A stretch of 64,000 bases of DNA from Agapanthus africanus (GCA_030015575.1 JASDDO010000026.1:70891433-70955432); one strand, 5' to 3'; numbered from the stretch's first letter, positions 13,514 to 25,290 are shown. Notes: a model not told the origin generated them from the sequence alone. Program-made: numbers and translations.

Positions 13514-16500
13514 CTTTATCTATTTGAGTCCTTCTGATGTAAGCCTTGGACGCCATCAATATTTTACGATATTTTGATGTCAAGAGATTATTATGCATAC
13601 AGCTAAATGCTAATAATCTTTGCCATGGAAAAGACATGGTGGATCCAAGGTTCTAATATAGAAATTAGACCATCTAATGAGTTAAAGCAAGAATAATTGT
13701 AATTCAGCCTTGAATATTTATCATCAAGCATGTTGGCCTAGCTAGTGTCCAAGCATAAAAATGAATGCTTTCCTTTCCTTTTGTTTCTTATTTTTTAAAT
13801 ATCTTTTTAGCATAATGGTTGAGGTCAGCGTGACCCTAAATTTTATAGGCTTTCAGAAAAAAGGTAACTACAAAGTGTTTTATTCAAAGTCTTTAGTGAG
13901 ATATGAAACAGGAGGACAAAGTAATTCTATCCTGCTGTATGTTTTTAAGTGAATTTATCTGCATATTGACTGCCAATGAGAACTCTACCAATTTTTTACA
14001 GTCATTTTGATAATATTCTTAATTGTTGCCGATTCTTTTATAAACATAAGGGGCTCGTTGTCCTTGAGCCCTCGACTTCATTTGCTTAAGTTGCAATGCT
14101 CTAGAAAGATGTAAGCAACCGAAGGGAAGTAAATGAAAACAAGTCAAGGAAACCCCTGTTCTCTATATTTGTTGAATGAAAATGAATAGTGTTACTCTAA
14201 GAGTAAGAAACATTAACCAGTACCAAATGTCTAACCAGAAAACACTACAAACTCTTTACGTGCTCGAATAAGATTCTTTGTTGTGCACACCTGTATATCG
14301 ACATATTATTGTCACGGTGGTGCTTGGAAGCTCACCAAAGACTCTCTTATAACGGTTAGAAGTAAGAGATGTTGCACCCTTTATAAAATGCAAGGAAAAT
14401 TATGCATATGTGAGACGAACACAATGTTGGACAACCCTATGGAGTTGTGGCATTAGCGACTAGGTCATATGAGCGAGAAAGGCGTAAAAGTTCTCGCAAA
14501 GGGCAATCTTATTCCTAATGTGAAAGATGAGCATCTTGATACTTGTATTCATTGTTTAGCGGGTAAACAACATAGAGTTTCCTTCGCGAGAAAAGCTCCA
14601 GAAAGAAAGTCAAATAATTTAGATTTGGTTCATTCCAATGTGTGAGGTCCTATGAGAGAGAAAACTCTTGGTGGTGCTTTGTATTTTGCCATTTTTGTTG
14701 ATGATCATAACCGAAAAGTTTGGGTCTATGCTTTGAAAAGCAGAGATCAAGTTTTGGAAGTTTTCAAGCAATTTCATGCTTTGGTGGAGAGGCAAACCGG
14801 AAAATCTCTCAAGTGCATTCGTTCGGATAGTGGTGGTGAATACATTGGTCCATTTGATGCATATTGCAAGTTGTATGGTATTCGGAATGAATGAACGGTT
14901 CCGAAAACTCCCAAGCAAATTGGTGTCGTGGAAAGGATGAATCGTACTATTGTGAAAAAATTAGGTGTATGCTTTCACACGCTAAATTGTCCAAACCCTT
15001 TTGGAGGGAGGCATTTAGAACGGCGGTGGTTTTAATTAATTTATCTCCGGCGGCTCCTTTAGATGGTGATATTCCGGAGAGAGTGTGGAGTGGCAAAGAT
15101 ATTCCTAAACACTTGAGAGTGTTCGAATGCCGCGCGTTTGTCCATATTTCAAAAGATGAGAGGTCCAAGCTCAATAGTAAAATAAAGCAATGTATTTTCT
15201 TAGGATATTCTCATGATGTGTTTGGTTATAGGCTATGAGATCCAGAAAAGAAGAAAAATTGTTCGGAGTCAAGATGTGGTCTTTCTTGAAGACCAAACCA
15301 TCGATGATATCAATGATGATGATGCTCCTAATTCTCCGAATGGTATTATTGATTTGGATCCGGTTCCTTCTCCGACTGTAAATGACAATGAGGGAGATTT
15401 TCAAGAAAATATTGATGATAATACTAGTAGTGAAGTCTCTAATTCCGATATTATTCATTATGAAGTGGGGGAGCAAGTGACTCAAAAGCCACAAATTCGG
15501 CGATTCAATAGTGAGCGGCAACCTTCAAAAAGGTACTCTAATAATGAATATATTTTGCTCACCGATGGCGGTGAACCGGAATGTTTTGATAAAGCTTGTG
15601 AATGCGATCACAAAAGTGAGTGGTTGAAAACTATGTAAGAGAAAATTGATGCTTTGCAAGTAAATCATACCTATGATTTAGTGAAGCTTCCGAATGGTGT
15701 AATATTGGAAGGGCAAGAGGTATCACCGAGCGACCAGTTTAGATATCTAGGTCCATCATCCAAAAGAATGGGGAGATCGATAGTGGTTAATCAAAAGATC
15801 CAAACTGGTTGGTTGAAATGGAGGAGTGCAACAGGGATTTTGTGTGATTGTAACTTTCCGTTAAAATTAAAAGAGAAGTTTTATCGGAGCGCTATTCGGC
15901 TTACCTTATTATATGGTACAGAATACTGGGCTCCTAAGAAGCATCATACACAGAAGATGCACGTAGCGGAGATGCGCATGCTTCGTTGGATGTGCGGTAA
16001 CACTAGAAAAGATAAGATGTGAAATGAGAATATTCGTGCAAAAGTTGGTGTAGCGCCTGTGGAGAAGAAGATACAGGAAAACCGGCTAAGATGATTTGGT
16101 CATGTGCGACGCAGACTTATGGAAGCACCGGTTCGACGAATAGATACTCTCGATATAAGCAATGGCAAAAGGGCAAAGGGAGATCGAAGAAAACATGGAT
16201 GGAGGTGATACGAAATGATATGGTTGCCAAAGGCCTCAATGAAAGTATATTGTTCGATAGGAGTGAGTGGAGGCGGAGGATTCATGTGCTGGACCCGGCG
16301 TGATTCTCATGTTGGTTCATGTAGCCTACCCCCATATACTTGGGATAAAAGGCTCAGTTGTTGTTGTAGTTGTTGTTTCCGAATGGCAAAAAGGTGTTGA
16401 AAAACAAATGTGTTCCATTTGAAGCATGAGATGAATAGCTCGCATCCAAGATATAAAGCGAAGTTGGTCGTGAAAGGTTTGGCCAAAGAAAAGGTGTTGA

Positions 16501-19500
16501 CTTTGATGAATTTTTTTCTCCGATTGTGAAAATATCATATATTCGGATTGTGTTGGGTATGGCCGCAAGTACGGATTTGGAAGTCGAGCAATTAGATGTC
16601 GAGACCACATTTATCCATGGTGTTTTAGAGGAGGAAATCTATATGCAATAATCCGAAGGTTTCGAAGTCAATGGTAAAGAGCACTTAGTGTGCTAATTGA
16701 AGAAAAGTCTTTATGAACTCAAGCAAACTCCTCGGCAATGGTACAAGAAATTCGATTATTTTATGTTGAATCAAGACTATAAAATAACTAAATCGGATCA
16801 TTTTGTTTTCGTAAAGAGATTTGATGATGGTGGTTTTATTATTCTTTTGCTTAATTGTTGGGCATGATAAGTCTAAAATTAACAAGTTGAAGGATGAGTT
16901 AAGCAAGTCTTTTTCTATGAAAGACTTGGGACCGACATAGCAAATTTTGGGCATGGGTATCTCTCGTGATAGAAAAGTAAAGAAGTTATGGTTGTCGCAA
17001 GAAAGGTATATTAAGAGGGTGCTCCAAATATTTGATACGGGGAGAGCAAAACTGGTTGGTTCTCCACTTGTGGGTCATTTTAAATTGAGCTCGAAGCAAT
17101 ATCCTTCAAGTTTGAAAGAGAAAGAAGACATGAAGAATGTTCCTTATGCATTGACTATTGGTAGCTTGATGTATGCGATGGTGTGTACACGTCCCGATAT
17201 TGCGCATGCCGTTGGTGTTGTTAGCCGATTTATTTCTAGTCCGAGTGGAGAACATTGGGTCGCAGTAAAGTGGATTTTCCGATATTTTTGAGGCACCTCG
17301 AAAGAGTGTTTATGTTTCGGAGGTGATAATCCGAAGTTGGTTGCTAACTACGATGCCGATATGATAGGCGAAATTGATTCTAGAAAATCCACATTGGGAT
17401 ATTTGGTCACTTTTACTGGGGGAGCCGTATCGTGACAATCGAAGTTGCAAAAGTGTGTTGCATTGTCCACTACCGAGACCGAGTACATAGCCGTTACCGA
17501 AGCTTCCGAAGAGATGTTGTAGATGAAGCGCTTCTTTAAAGAATTGGTTTGTCGCAAAATCATTATGTTGTTTATCGCGATAGTTAAAGTGCAATCCACT
17601 TAAGCAAAAATCCGAGTTTCCACTCGAACTCCAAGCATATTGATGTGAGGTATCATTAGATACGAGACGTGCTTGAGAACAGTTTGTTGAAATTTGTGAA
17701 AATTCACACCGATAAGAATGAAGCCGATATATTGACAAAAGACTTGCCTAAGGAGAAACAAGTGTTTTGCCGGAAAGCGTCAGGCATAAGTTCCGTTTGA
17801 ATAGTTATAGTGGTCTCCCCTCGTGGGTTTGGAGGGGGAGATTGTTGGGTTTCGGTCCATACCCATGAATGGCTCAAGTCACTCAACCAATTTGAGTCTC
17901 TTTGTTGATTTAGTGTTAAAGACCAGGCTTGAGTCATTTTGGTTTGGACCCATTTGATATGGGTTAGGACTCAAGTTAAAAGGTAAGAGGGTTTCTCTCT
18001 CATTCTATCTCTTTGATTCTAATCATTCCAATATCCATTTCAAGGGTTAGGTTTTGAGAGAAAGAGAGAAAAGGAAGAGGACAAGCAAATTTCTTACAAG
18101 AGCTCATTTGGTTGAAGATTCCACATTCCACATCACTTTGAAGAAAATTGTTGCCTTCTATTTGTTCGAGGAGTTGTTTTCAAGTGGATTAGTGAGTTTG
18201 GAGCTAGTGAGGTAACCTTGTATTTTCTCATTATATGAGTGATCCCAAAATTGTTATGCTTTGGTGATGTTGATCTCTCTTGTTATTGATAAATAGTGGA
18301 AGCTCTCTCTTGCATCATTGTGGATTAGATCCAATCGAAACCGAACCATGTTAAATCTTGGTGTATTTTCTTGTGGCTTTTGTGCTTTTTATTGTGGGAA
18401 CTCATGCACAGTAGCAAGCTAAATTTAGAAAATAGCAGCATGGAGTTTAAAAATTTTCTAGTTTGCTAAAGTTTCAAAACCATAAATCGAACTAAAGAGC
18501 TAGAACCTGTAAACAAAAACCTAATGAGCTAAACTAATCTACTATGTGTAGAATACTCACATCCTCAAACTTTCTTAAAGAGCTCCAATATTGTGGACTC
18601 TAACTAGCTCTAAAGAACTCCGGATCGCGCTTTCAAGCCGTTCTCCTTCGCCGAAGATGATCTAACCGAGAGAACCTTGTTCAAGCTCTAGCTTCACACC
18701 AAAATAGCCTAGTGAAGCAACTAAAGTTCACAACTTACTAAGAAGTGAAGTTTACTGATATAGTTGAGGTGTTCAAATATTTTATCTATCTCAATTCCTT
18801 TGATTCTCAACACATAGGAGTGTAAGAAACAAAGGAGGAAGAGCTCTTAAACTAGAGTTCAAGTGAGAAGAGAGGAGAACCAAAAATGGTTGAAAGAATG
18901 AACTCACCAATTCAAGCATACACCTTTTCTATTTTGTTTTTCAAAAACCAATTTTCCTTTTAAAATTCCAACCATGCTTGAATAGTCTATGCAAATGAAT
19001 AAAATATTCATTTGCCCACACCTCTCACCATTACCCTCATCTCCTCATTTTATACCTCATTTCTATTTTTACAAAAATAGAAAAAACCATGATGAGGTGT
19101 CCTCTTTCTAGAATGTATTTTTGTTGTACGTCGCCGCAAATACATGCCCGTATTCGTATCAAAATACGAATACCCAAGAAATAGAAAAATATAATGAACA
19201 TAATACTAGAATATACATATCGAAATATATATATACAAATTATTAACTCAAAACTTGATTTAAGAATCCGGCTTAATCCTAAGCCGGCTAGTATTATCAT
19301 CCGTCCGATTAAAATCCGTATAGTCAGTACGCATACTTAATCGGAACCCTGCATGTATCAATATACGACCACTATATCATTTCACCTGAATTGGAAAAAC
19401 CCTCTGTGTGGGACTCTAAATACTCGTCAATACGTTGGCATTGTGTTTAACCGCAAGCATGTCAGCGGCACTAGCTGTACGTAACGGCTACCCAAATATT

Positions 19501-21395
19501 GAACGAAAGGAAGACCGACGAGCAAACTCATCTGTATCCCTACTGAGTCTATCTTTGACAATCTCCGTACAGTCCGGTCCGTTCGTCTAAGAGTATCACA
19601 TACCGGGTGTAGGAGGTGGATAAAATCAGACCCATAATAACGCGATAAGTCGTGTCAGTATGAAGCTCATCACCCTTTGGGAAATTACTGATCCAAATCA
19701 GTAAATCTCGTCCACTTTGGCCAAGAATTTCTGGTGATGTCCACCCGTGCACAGCGCGGCATCTACCCCCAATACCGGGAGAGACGAATCCCTGACGATC
19801 CGCTCACTGCCTCCATATGGCTCGGGATTGTACCCAACTAAAATTTGTTTACACGACTCTTTTGAGCTGTGGTAGGGTAGTAATCAAAGCACAGTGGAAA
19901 CTCACACGAGACAAATGACGATCTCAGGTTGACAGACTAACCTGTACTCATGTCATCTGAGAACTGCTATCTGACAATAGGTATAATACCATCTAGCATA
20001 TTCCCGGCGAGTCCGTCCAGTGTAACTCATAAACCAATGAGCACTTTTATATTATCTTTGGTGACTGACTGACACCAATGGCTGTGAGACCGGCCATCAC
20101 CCCTTGTCAGGGTCAAAAAACGTATACACTAGTCTACTCTGGAATATCAATATCCAGTTTCGATATTCCCATGACTAGGGACATATAAGGATTTGCTTAT
20201 AGACTACTCAGTTCTCATAAGTGTGATCGCTACAGTAACCCTGGTAGTCAAGCAAGAATCATATGAGCTCTATTAGCATGTAATAGTGATCCATAATACC
20301 ACATAATACATGTACATGATGATAGAAATAAACTAGATAGTATTTTATCATATCGAGTAAGACCGTTCTCCCCGTATAGGTTTTTCCTCAATCATCATAA
20401 TCGTCTGACTGCGATTACAATAATTGACTTGAGAGCAATATAGTCAACAATTATTATTCCGCATTATTATTCGTCGTATTCTTACATAGATCCGTGTGTT
20501 AGGGTTGTTTGCCCCATCAAAAACACTACAAACTCTTTATGTGCTCGAATAAGATTCTTTGTTGTGCACATCTGTATATCGACATATTTTTGTCATGTAA
20601 ATCGATAGTGACCAAAATGCTACCATAATCAAACCATAAATGCCAATATCTTACTCTACAATAAGGGTCAATAGCTGCAAAAAGGAGTTGTATCCCCAAA
20701 CCTATGCACAAAATCCTCTCCCGCTTGTGCGAAAAGTAAAATTAATCTATGCAACAACACTAACACTAACAAATCTCTATCAACTCTTTCATTAATATAG
20801 CTGTATCCCCAAGCCTATGCACAAAATCCTCTCCCTCTACTGCAAAATACAAACTTCTGTCAATGCACTTCCACTCTTGTACACAAGGCTCTTAAATCTT
20901 AATACTAAACAAGCCCAAATTCATATGCAAAGTTAGAATCAACGTTAGAATTAAAGTGAGCTTGTAACCTAGCTACATTAAAGAAAAACAAAGAAACAAA
21001 ATTTGAAACTATAGCCCCAATGATGATTACCTAATATCAGCACCACCTTTGACCAAGAACCTTGAAACATTCCTAGCAACAAAGAGATCAGCAGCAGCAG
21101 GTGAATTGGCCAAAACCCCCAGCATCTCATTAGGGACCCCAATCATGACCTGGATGCCACTGCCCATGAGAGCCCTGAGCACATCTGTGTCTGAATCAAA
21201 CAGCTTCACTTTCTCAATCCTGTTCTCTTTCAACAGATCCACCACAATGGGAGGTGGCAGCCTGTGGGTTGATAGTGTCCCCCAGTTCACACCAATCCCT
21301 GATTCCACCACAAGAACACATCTTAAAAGGAGCACAGGAGGAGGAGGAGGAGGAGGAGGAGGAAGAAGAGGTAGAGTGAAATGGGTTGTTGCCAT
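11646..21395 (-). CDS. Glucan endo-1,3-beta-glucosidase (GH17) with X8/CBM43 domain
   Basis: Two exons on the minus strand, 21395-21031 and 12762-11646, join in phase (the split codon gives Arg122) into 493 residues. The first exon holds a secretion signal with a polyproline run, then the GIGVNWGTLS start of mature GH17 enzymes. The second exon holds the catalytic part: AVGNEPF (E129, predicted acid/base) and GEVGWPT (E272, predicted nucleophile). A Cys-rich X8/CBM43 carbohydrate-binding domain follows from about residue 374 (RRCVANP) to 452, then a hydrophobic tail that could be a GPI-anchor signal. Such enzymes hydrolyse callose in the cell wall or at plasmodesmata. The start at 21395 was chosen because MATTHF lies just before the signal; an in-frame ATG at 21518 would add 41 residues. 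The intron (12763-21030, 8268 bp) is filled with transposons. No stop or frameshift is seen in either exon. Confidence 0.9.
13044..13510. mobile_element. Foldback element in the GH17 intron
   Basis: About 200 bases at 13044-13245 recur as reverse complement at 13300-13510, around a ~55-base centre that starts and ends with CACCGTTGA and its complement. Both arms contain TTTTTTCGACGCCATAG and ATGATAACGATGA in opposite orientation, at roughly 80-85% identity by eye. The outer ends run into GA- or TA-rich microsatellite. The structure fits a non-autonomous foldback transposon. No transposase is present and the target duplication is unclear. Confidence 0.75.
13468..13510. repeat. (TA)n microsatellite
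   Basis: An uninterrupted run of about 21 TA dinucleotides at the right end of the foldback element. It is likely length-polymorphic. Confidence 0.95.
14239..14314 (+). repeat. 76-bp direct repeat, left copy
   Basis: Starts AAAACACTACAAACTCTTT and ends at TTGTCA. It matches 20520-20595 with only about three substitutions. The two copies bound exactly the retroelement block 14315-20519. Confidence 0.9.
15698..16376 (+). mobile_element. 5'-truncated RTE-type LINE nested in the copia element
   Basis: A 679-bp insert encodes the C-terminal end of a non-LTR reverse transcriptase: QFRYLG, GWLKWRSATGILCD, KFYRSAIR, LLYGTEYW, AEMRMLRWMCG, then a KKTWMEVIRNDM region. It ends in a TTG-rich tail (16358-16376), typical of plant RTE-clade elements. 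A perfect 10-bp target duplication, TTCCGAATGG, flanks it at 15688-15697 and 16377-16386. The copia reading frame resumes directly after the second copy (LPNG then KKVLKNK), which proves the order of insertion. The LINE frame has a stop after about 100 codons. Confidence 0.9.
17843..18395 (+). repeat. Copia 3' LTR, truncated by the next element
   Basis: Starts TGTTGGGTTTCGG immediately after the polypurine tract and ATT. It runs to about 18395, where a different LTR in reverse orientation begins. The expected CA terminus is not seen, so the end was probably lost when the neighbouring LTR inserted. Confidence 0.65.
18396..20519 (-). mobile_element. Long LTR in minus orientation (LTR family A/B)
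   Basis: On the minus strand this stretch starts TGATGGGG at 20519 and ends CCCACA near 18396, about 2.1 kb, without coding. About 900 bases of it (roughly 19380-20450) correspond in reverse orientation to 61517-62560. Shared strings include AGTCAATTATTG, CGGACCGGACTG, CATTTGTCTCGTG and CCATTGGTGTCAG. The copy near the window end is followed by a primer binding site, which identifies this family as an LTR. No second LTR or interior is attached here, so it may be solo or truncated. No clear target duplication was found. Confidence 0.7.
20520..20595 (+). repeat. 76-bp direct repeat, right copy
   Basis: Partner of 14239-14314. It begins exactly where the minus-strand LTR ends (CCCATCA) and continues into ordinary intron sequence at 20596. 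Confidence 0.9.
20686..20836. repeat. Short direct duplication in the GH17 intron
   Basis: A ~34-bp string beginning TGTATCCCCAA and ending ATCCTCTCCC occurs near 20689 and again near 20803, with one mismatch. The span between is unremarkable. Confidence 0.7.
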
Positions 21396-21800
21396 TTTTG
21401 GGTGACAATGTGAGGAGAATGAGTTTAGAGGGGATGAAATGTTGCCATAGGGGTTTTGAAGTGGGAAGAGGTAGAGGGAGAGAAAAGTGATTAGCTGATG
21501 ATAGAGAGTGTAAGACATAATGGAATCTTAATCAAGTATAAGACATGAGCGTTCACTTCAATTGGTTTTCCAACAGCTGTCCAAAGTTTTCAAATTTACA
21601 CTTAACAAGAAAAAAGGGAGCACACATTGTTACCTTTATGATCCGGGATCGTGTTATTCGTTTATGCATGTTCAAATCTTATTTGCAAATACAAAAAACT
21701 TTTATATTAGAATGATAAAAGACAAGGAGACGGTGATTAATAAATAGGACGAAGACATCTATCCCTAAAAGGCGTTTTGTGTGTATGTATATATTAGCAA

Positions 21801-22140
21801 TACGGTGATATGAGATTCTTAAAGTGAGATATAAAAATCCGACCATTATCCAATCGTTTCTATACATCTTGTTCTACATATCAATCAACATACGTGTATA
21901 AAAATTTAGATGATTTGAACAATTCTAAGATATGGATATGTCACAAAATGGACGGTTGTTAAAGCATCATAAAAGCTGTATGCATTACATACCCTTGATG
22001 TGTATACTTACAAGCCTCCAAATCGTCTAGTTTTTTTTACACTTGCATATTTTGATGTGTAGAACGTGATGCAAAAATTTGATCGTCGATCCAACGGTCG
22101 GATTTTTCCATTTGACTTTAAGAATCTCATCTCAGCATCG
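21801..22140. mobile_element. Foldback MITE upstream of the GH17 gene
   Basis: Two ~160-base arms are imperfect reverse complements. The left arm begins GATATGAGATTCTTAAAG near 21808 and the right arm ends CTTTAAGAATCTCATC near 22132. Both contain the AAAATCCGACC and TAGATGATTTG blocks (in complement on the right). The element lies ~400 bp upstream of the GH17 start codon. Between 21396 and 21800 no gene or clear TATA box was seen. Confidence 0.75.
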
Positions 22141-22145
22141 CGTGC

Positions 22146-23296
22146 CATCTCTACCCATATTGTTTAATTATTAGAGTTGATAGGGGAGATTAGTCGGTTT
22201 GAATTGGGTGATCACATTTTTATGCTTTAGAAACTGTTTCTATTATTTTAAGTCAAACTTTTTCTCTACGTTTAAGGTGGGTGGCAAGTGCTAATCAGTT
22301 TGATTTGGGGGAATTTTTTTGGATAGTCCTTGGTTTAATTTGTTTTCAGCTTTGAATCCAGCGGCCTTAATTTTATTCTCATGTTTTGTATTAAGAAGAA
22401 GCTGGGGTTTAACACATATGAGCTAATAGCTATAAAAAGTTATATGTCCTATTTATAAGTACGATCACGTCAGGGGGGTGCGGTGACAAATGTCCCTACT
22501 GATTTTTCTTAGGAAACAAAACGTTATATCAGTTAAGTGGATGAGAATGTGGAGTATACAATATGCCACCCTAGGAATTTTTTACCTTTGTGAGATTTGC
22601 CGATATACTTGACAATATACTATTCATCTCAGTTTATTTTCTATTGATTCTAATGTAATTAATGCTTGTAGTTGTAAGTTAAACATGCACGTGGTGCGTT
22701 GTCATGTCATCCGTCGATATAGGAAATTCCTACACTGCCGCTAATTCATGTAATGCGGGAATTTTAATCCGTGGGAACAAAATTCCATATTCAAATCCAA
22801 ACCATTTAAGTAAAAGAAGTAAAAAATAAAATAAATTTGCAAGCAATAAGAATTGAACCTAAAATATTATGAGGGAATTAACTAATCTATCATGTTGGAA
22901 AAGGGAATTAAAACATACCATCCGTTGATCGATGTGCATATTTATCTCGCAATCACATGCATTAATTATATTGGAATGGGTAAAGATAAAATGAAAGGAA
23001 TTCATGAATATGCCATATGTCCCGCTACTGTAGAGTTCCTAAGTGTGTATAAGTATAAAGCACATGCATGTGATTGTAAACTTATACAAGCTACTGTAAA
23101 TCTTCTCCCCTTGGAAACGTGGAAAGAAAGGTTATATGATTCACGAATCATGAGCCTGAATTCTTTATTTAGCCATCGACTTAAAAACGACCCTACCTCT
23201 TTCGAAATACAATCGAAAATGTTTAAACCTATGATTACATGAACTCACACCCAATAAGAAGGTTCTTCATGTAAGTCCATTTTTGTTTTTGCACAC
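22146..23296. other. Intergenic, no gene recognised
   Basis: AT-rich sequence. A 116-codon open frame at 22892-23242 has no recognisable motif or plausible gene structure. Nothing else stands out. Confidence 0.4.
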
Positions 23297-23935
23297 TGTA
23301 GAGTGTTTTTCGTCGCCCAGTTGAGATGGATGAGCTCGCGTGTCGGACGTTGTACAGGTTTTCCCCACCCGATGGTGGATGGGGGTTTATTGACTGTGGG
23401 GATTTAAATCTCCGGCAGCCACGGACAAAACTGTTGTTAATTACCCCTCGCTTTAAAGCGAATGAACCTCCGATTAATGGGTCGTACGGATCATGCGAAC
23501 GCAATGTGAATGTATGTGTGTGTGTGTGAAATGGTGTTTGCTTTGGACATAGCAGGGCCTCGCAGAGTTTACGAAGGTTCCGTTGCCCGGTCAGCAGGCT
23601 AGCGGTCAAGGGGCGAGTGTATAAGGGAGAAAAGCGGACCCATGGGGGTATCCGCGAGCGGGTATCTCGTTGGAGATATCCGCTGTGGGTATCCTTTGGA
23701 GATATCCGCAAACAAGTATCTCGTAGAGATATCCACATGCGGGTACCTTTTTGGGATATTCGAGCGGGTATCATAAGTAGTGGAGAATCCCCTCGCGGGG
23801 ATGTCCGTGGCATAGATCCCTTTGGGGATCCCGCCAACGAGCGGAGGCGACGCGATGACGAAAGTCGATGGCTTTCTGTTTACTCTCTTTAGAAGCTCTA
23901 AAGAATGAACGTTCGTTACAGGTAAAGTTTAAACA
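23297..23935 (+). repeat. Truncated LTR fragment, minisatellite-rich family C, copy 1
   Basis: Begins TGTAGAGTGTTTTTCGTC, the same start as the longer copy at 30326. It shares GGACAAAACT, CGATTAA-GGGTC, CATGCGAA and GCAGAGTTTAC with that copy over about 300 bases. Its right part (23640-23830) is instead a run of degenerate units based on GGATATCC and GGGTATC. The right end is uncertain. Confidence 0.6.
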
Positions 23936-24024
23936 AAACAAATACATGAATTTAAAATTTTGATCAGAAGGTCTTGGATTCGAGGCTTCCCATAGACATA
24001 AGCACGTATAGCTAATATTATACC

Positions 24025-25290
24025 CTACTGTCTAAATAATTGTTTAGACGGGATACCTTGTTAGGTCACTCAAATCACATCACAAGGATCATATATAAAG
24101 GTTGTAAAATACTTGAGAGCAGAGAATGATATAGGCAATAAGATGTTTCATTGCATTTCATATATATATTTGTGTACAACTTGAACACAAATTACATTGA
24201 TATTGCAAGACTTACAAAAGTTGTGAGAAAACTCTAAATTAAGAGTTTAATTCCATTTTTAAGGTATTTCAAATGTCAAGTTTTGACATTGTGGTGGGCC
24301 ACGACTCTCATGTGGGGGGTACATCTTTTATATTCTCTTTTAAAAGAGTATGGACCACTCTATCTAGGGTCCAAGGCATTATGAAGAAGACAACAATGTT
24401 TTCTTGAGTGGGAGGCCCATATTGGGTGTTTCCCGACATCGGTAAGAGGGTGGCCTCATTTTGAGGCCTCCCGACTACACGTTGGGGAGCTCTTTTTTGA
24501 ACTTCCCACTATCGGGACATCCATTTTCTATGCTTTATGCTTTTCATAAAGCTAAAGCATGATCATCATGTTTATAAGTTTTAGATACTTTGTCAATGTA
24601 TCAAAGCCTTACCATTGTTCAAGTTTTGTATGAACAATGGGAAAACTCATTTAATTGAGTTTTCTATACAAGAAATGAGAAATGATGGATGCCATCATTT
24701 TTCATTGATTCTTGCACAAGATGAACACATAGATTGTGTTCAAAAGAGAACATAGTTTTAAGCCATGTTATGTGAGAAGAATGTAGTATTTTTACTGTTA
24801 TATTCTAAACATATGATTTGTATATCTTTAAAATGAATAAGGTTTCATTTATTCGAAGGTGAACATAGTTTTTATACCATGTCCTATGAGAAGAATGTGG
24901 TAATTTCATACTGCATTCCATTAAAGATATGACTTTCATATCTCAAATGAATAGAAATTTTTCTATTCAAGGGTTTTATTAAAGAACATGGGGATTTTGA
25001 TCCCCGTCCCTAAGGTTTTGTTTAAAAAAAAGGGTTCCTTCTATTTCCAGATTATGTAAAGAAATAAAATGGCCTATTTTATATGTGCAGAATATGGATT
25101 AGCCCATGTTCTAGGCTCTGTTAAGTAGGTGAAGAATATGAAATCTCATGTTCTAATATCTTCATTGAAATATGGAGTTTTCCATATTTCCATGTCTTTG
25201 ATCTTTATGGCCATGGCTAAAAAATTCTTCATTAGAGATGAAAACTTTATAAGTTTTCATGGAGGGAAGGAGAGGGAGAAACAAAGAGAG
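24025..25290. repeat. Tract of many consecutive short hairpins
   Basis: Unlike its surroundings, this 1.25-kb stretch contains at least fifteen short inverted repeats one after another. Stems are 7-10 bp and loops mostly 3-9 bases. Examples are AATGTCAA/TTGACATT (about 24275), GGCCTCA/TGAGGCC (24453), GCTTTATG/CATAAAGC (24535), CCATTGTTCA/TGAACAATGG (24612), AAATGATGG/CCATCATTT (24681), GAACACA/TGTGTTC (24724), AGATATGA/TCATATCT (24925), GAATAGAAA/TTTCTATTC (24949), AAATATGGA/TCCATATTT (25169) and ATGAAAACTT/AAGTTTTCAT (25238). No protein is encoded. It directly abuts the LTR at 25395 and could be the interior or LTR of an unrecognised element. Confidence 0.75.

Larger units (their letters stand above)
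14315..18395 (+). mobile_element. Decayed Ty1/copia retrotransposon, 5'-truncated
   Basis: Reading frames broken by stops and shifts encode copia domains in order. The GAG-pre-integrase region (ELWH-RLGHMSEKG-like) is at about 14325-14570. Integrase follows at 14640-15160 with FVDDHNRKVWVY and SDSGGEY. Reverse transcriptase runs from 15640 to 17290, with EQLDVETTFIHG and LKKSLYELKQTPRQWYKKF. RNase H is at 17340-17640 and includes STTETEY. The integrase-before-RT order defines copia. Gag, protease and the 5' LTR are missing. A polypurine tract at 17829-17840 precedes the 3' LTR. A LINE fragment interrupts the RT region at 15698-16376. It sits in sense orientation relative to the window, so antisense to the host glucanase. 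Confidence 0.9.

Noticed and set aside
22892-23242. 116-codon open frame, plus strand
   Set aside because: No recognisable motif, no promoter or splice support, and it lies in AT-rich intergenic DNA.
23235-23837. 200-codon open frame, minus strand
   Set aside because: It arises from the repeated GGATATCC-type minisatellite of an LTR fragment; the residues are low-complexity.
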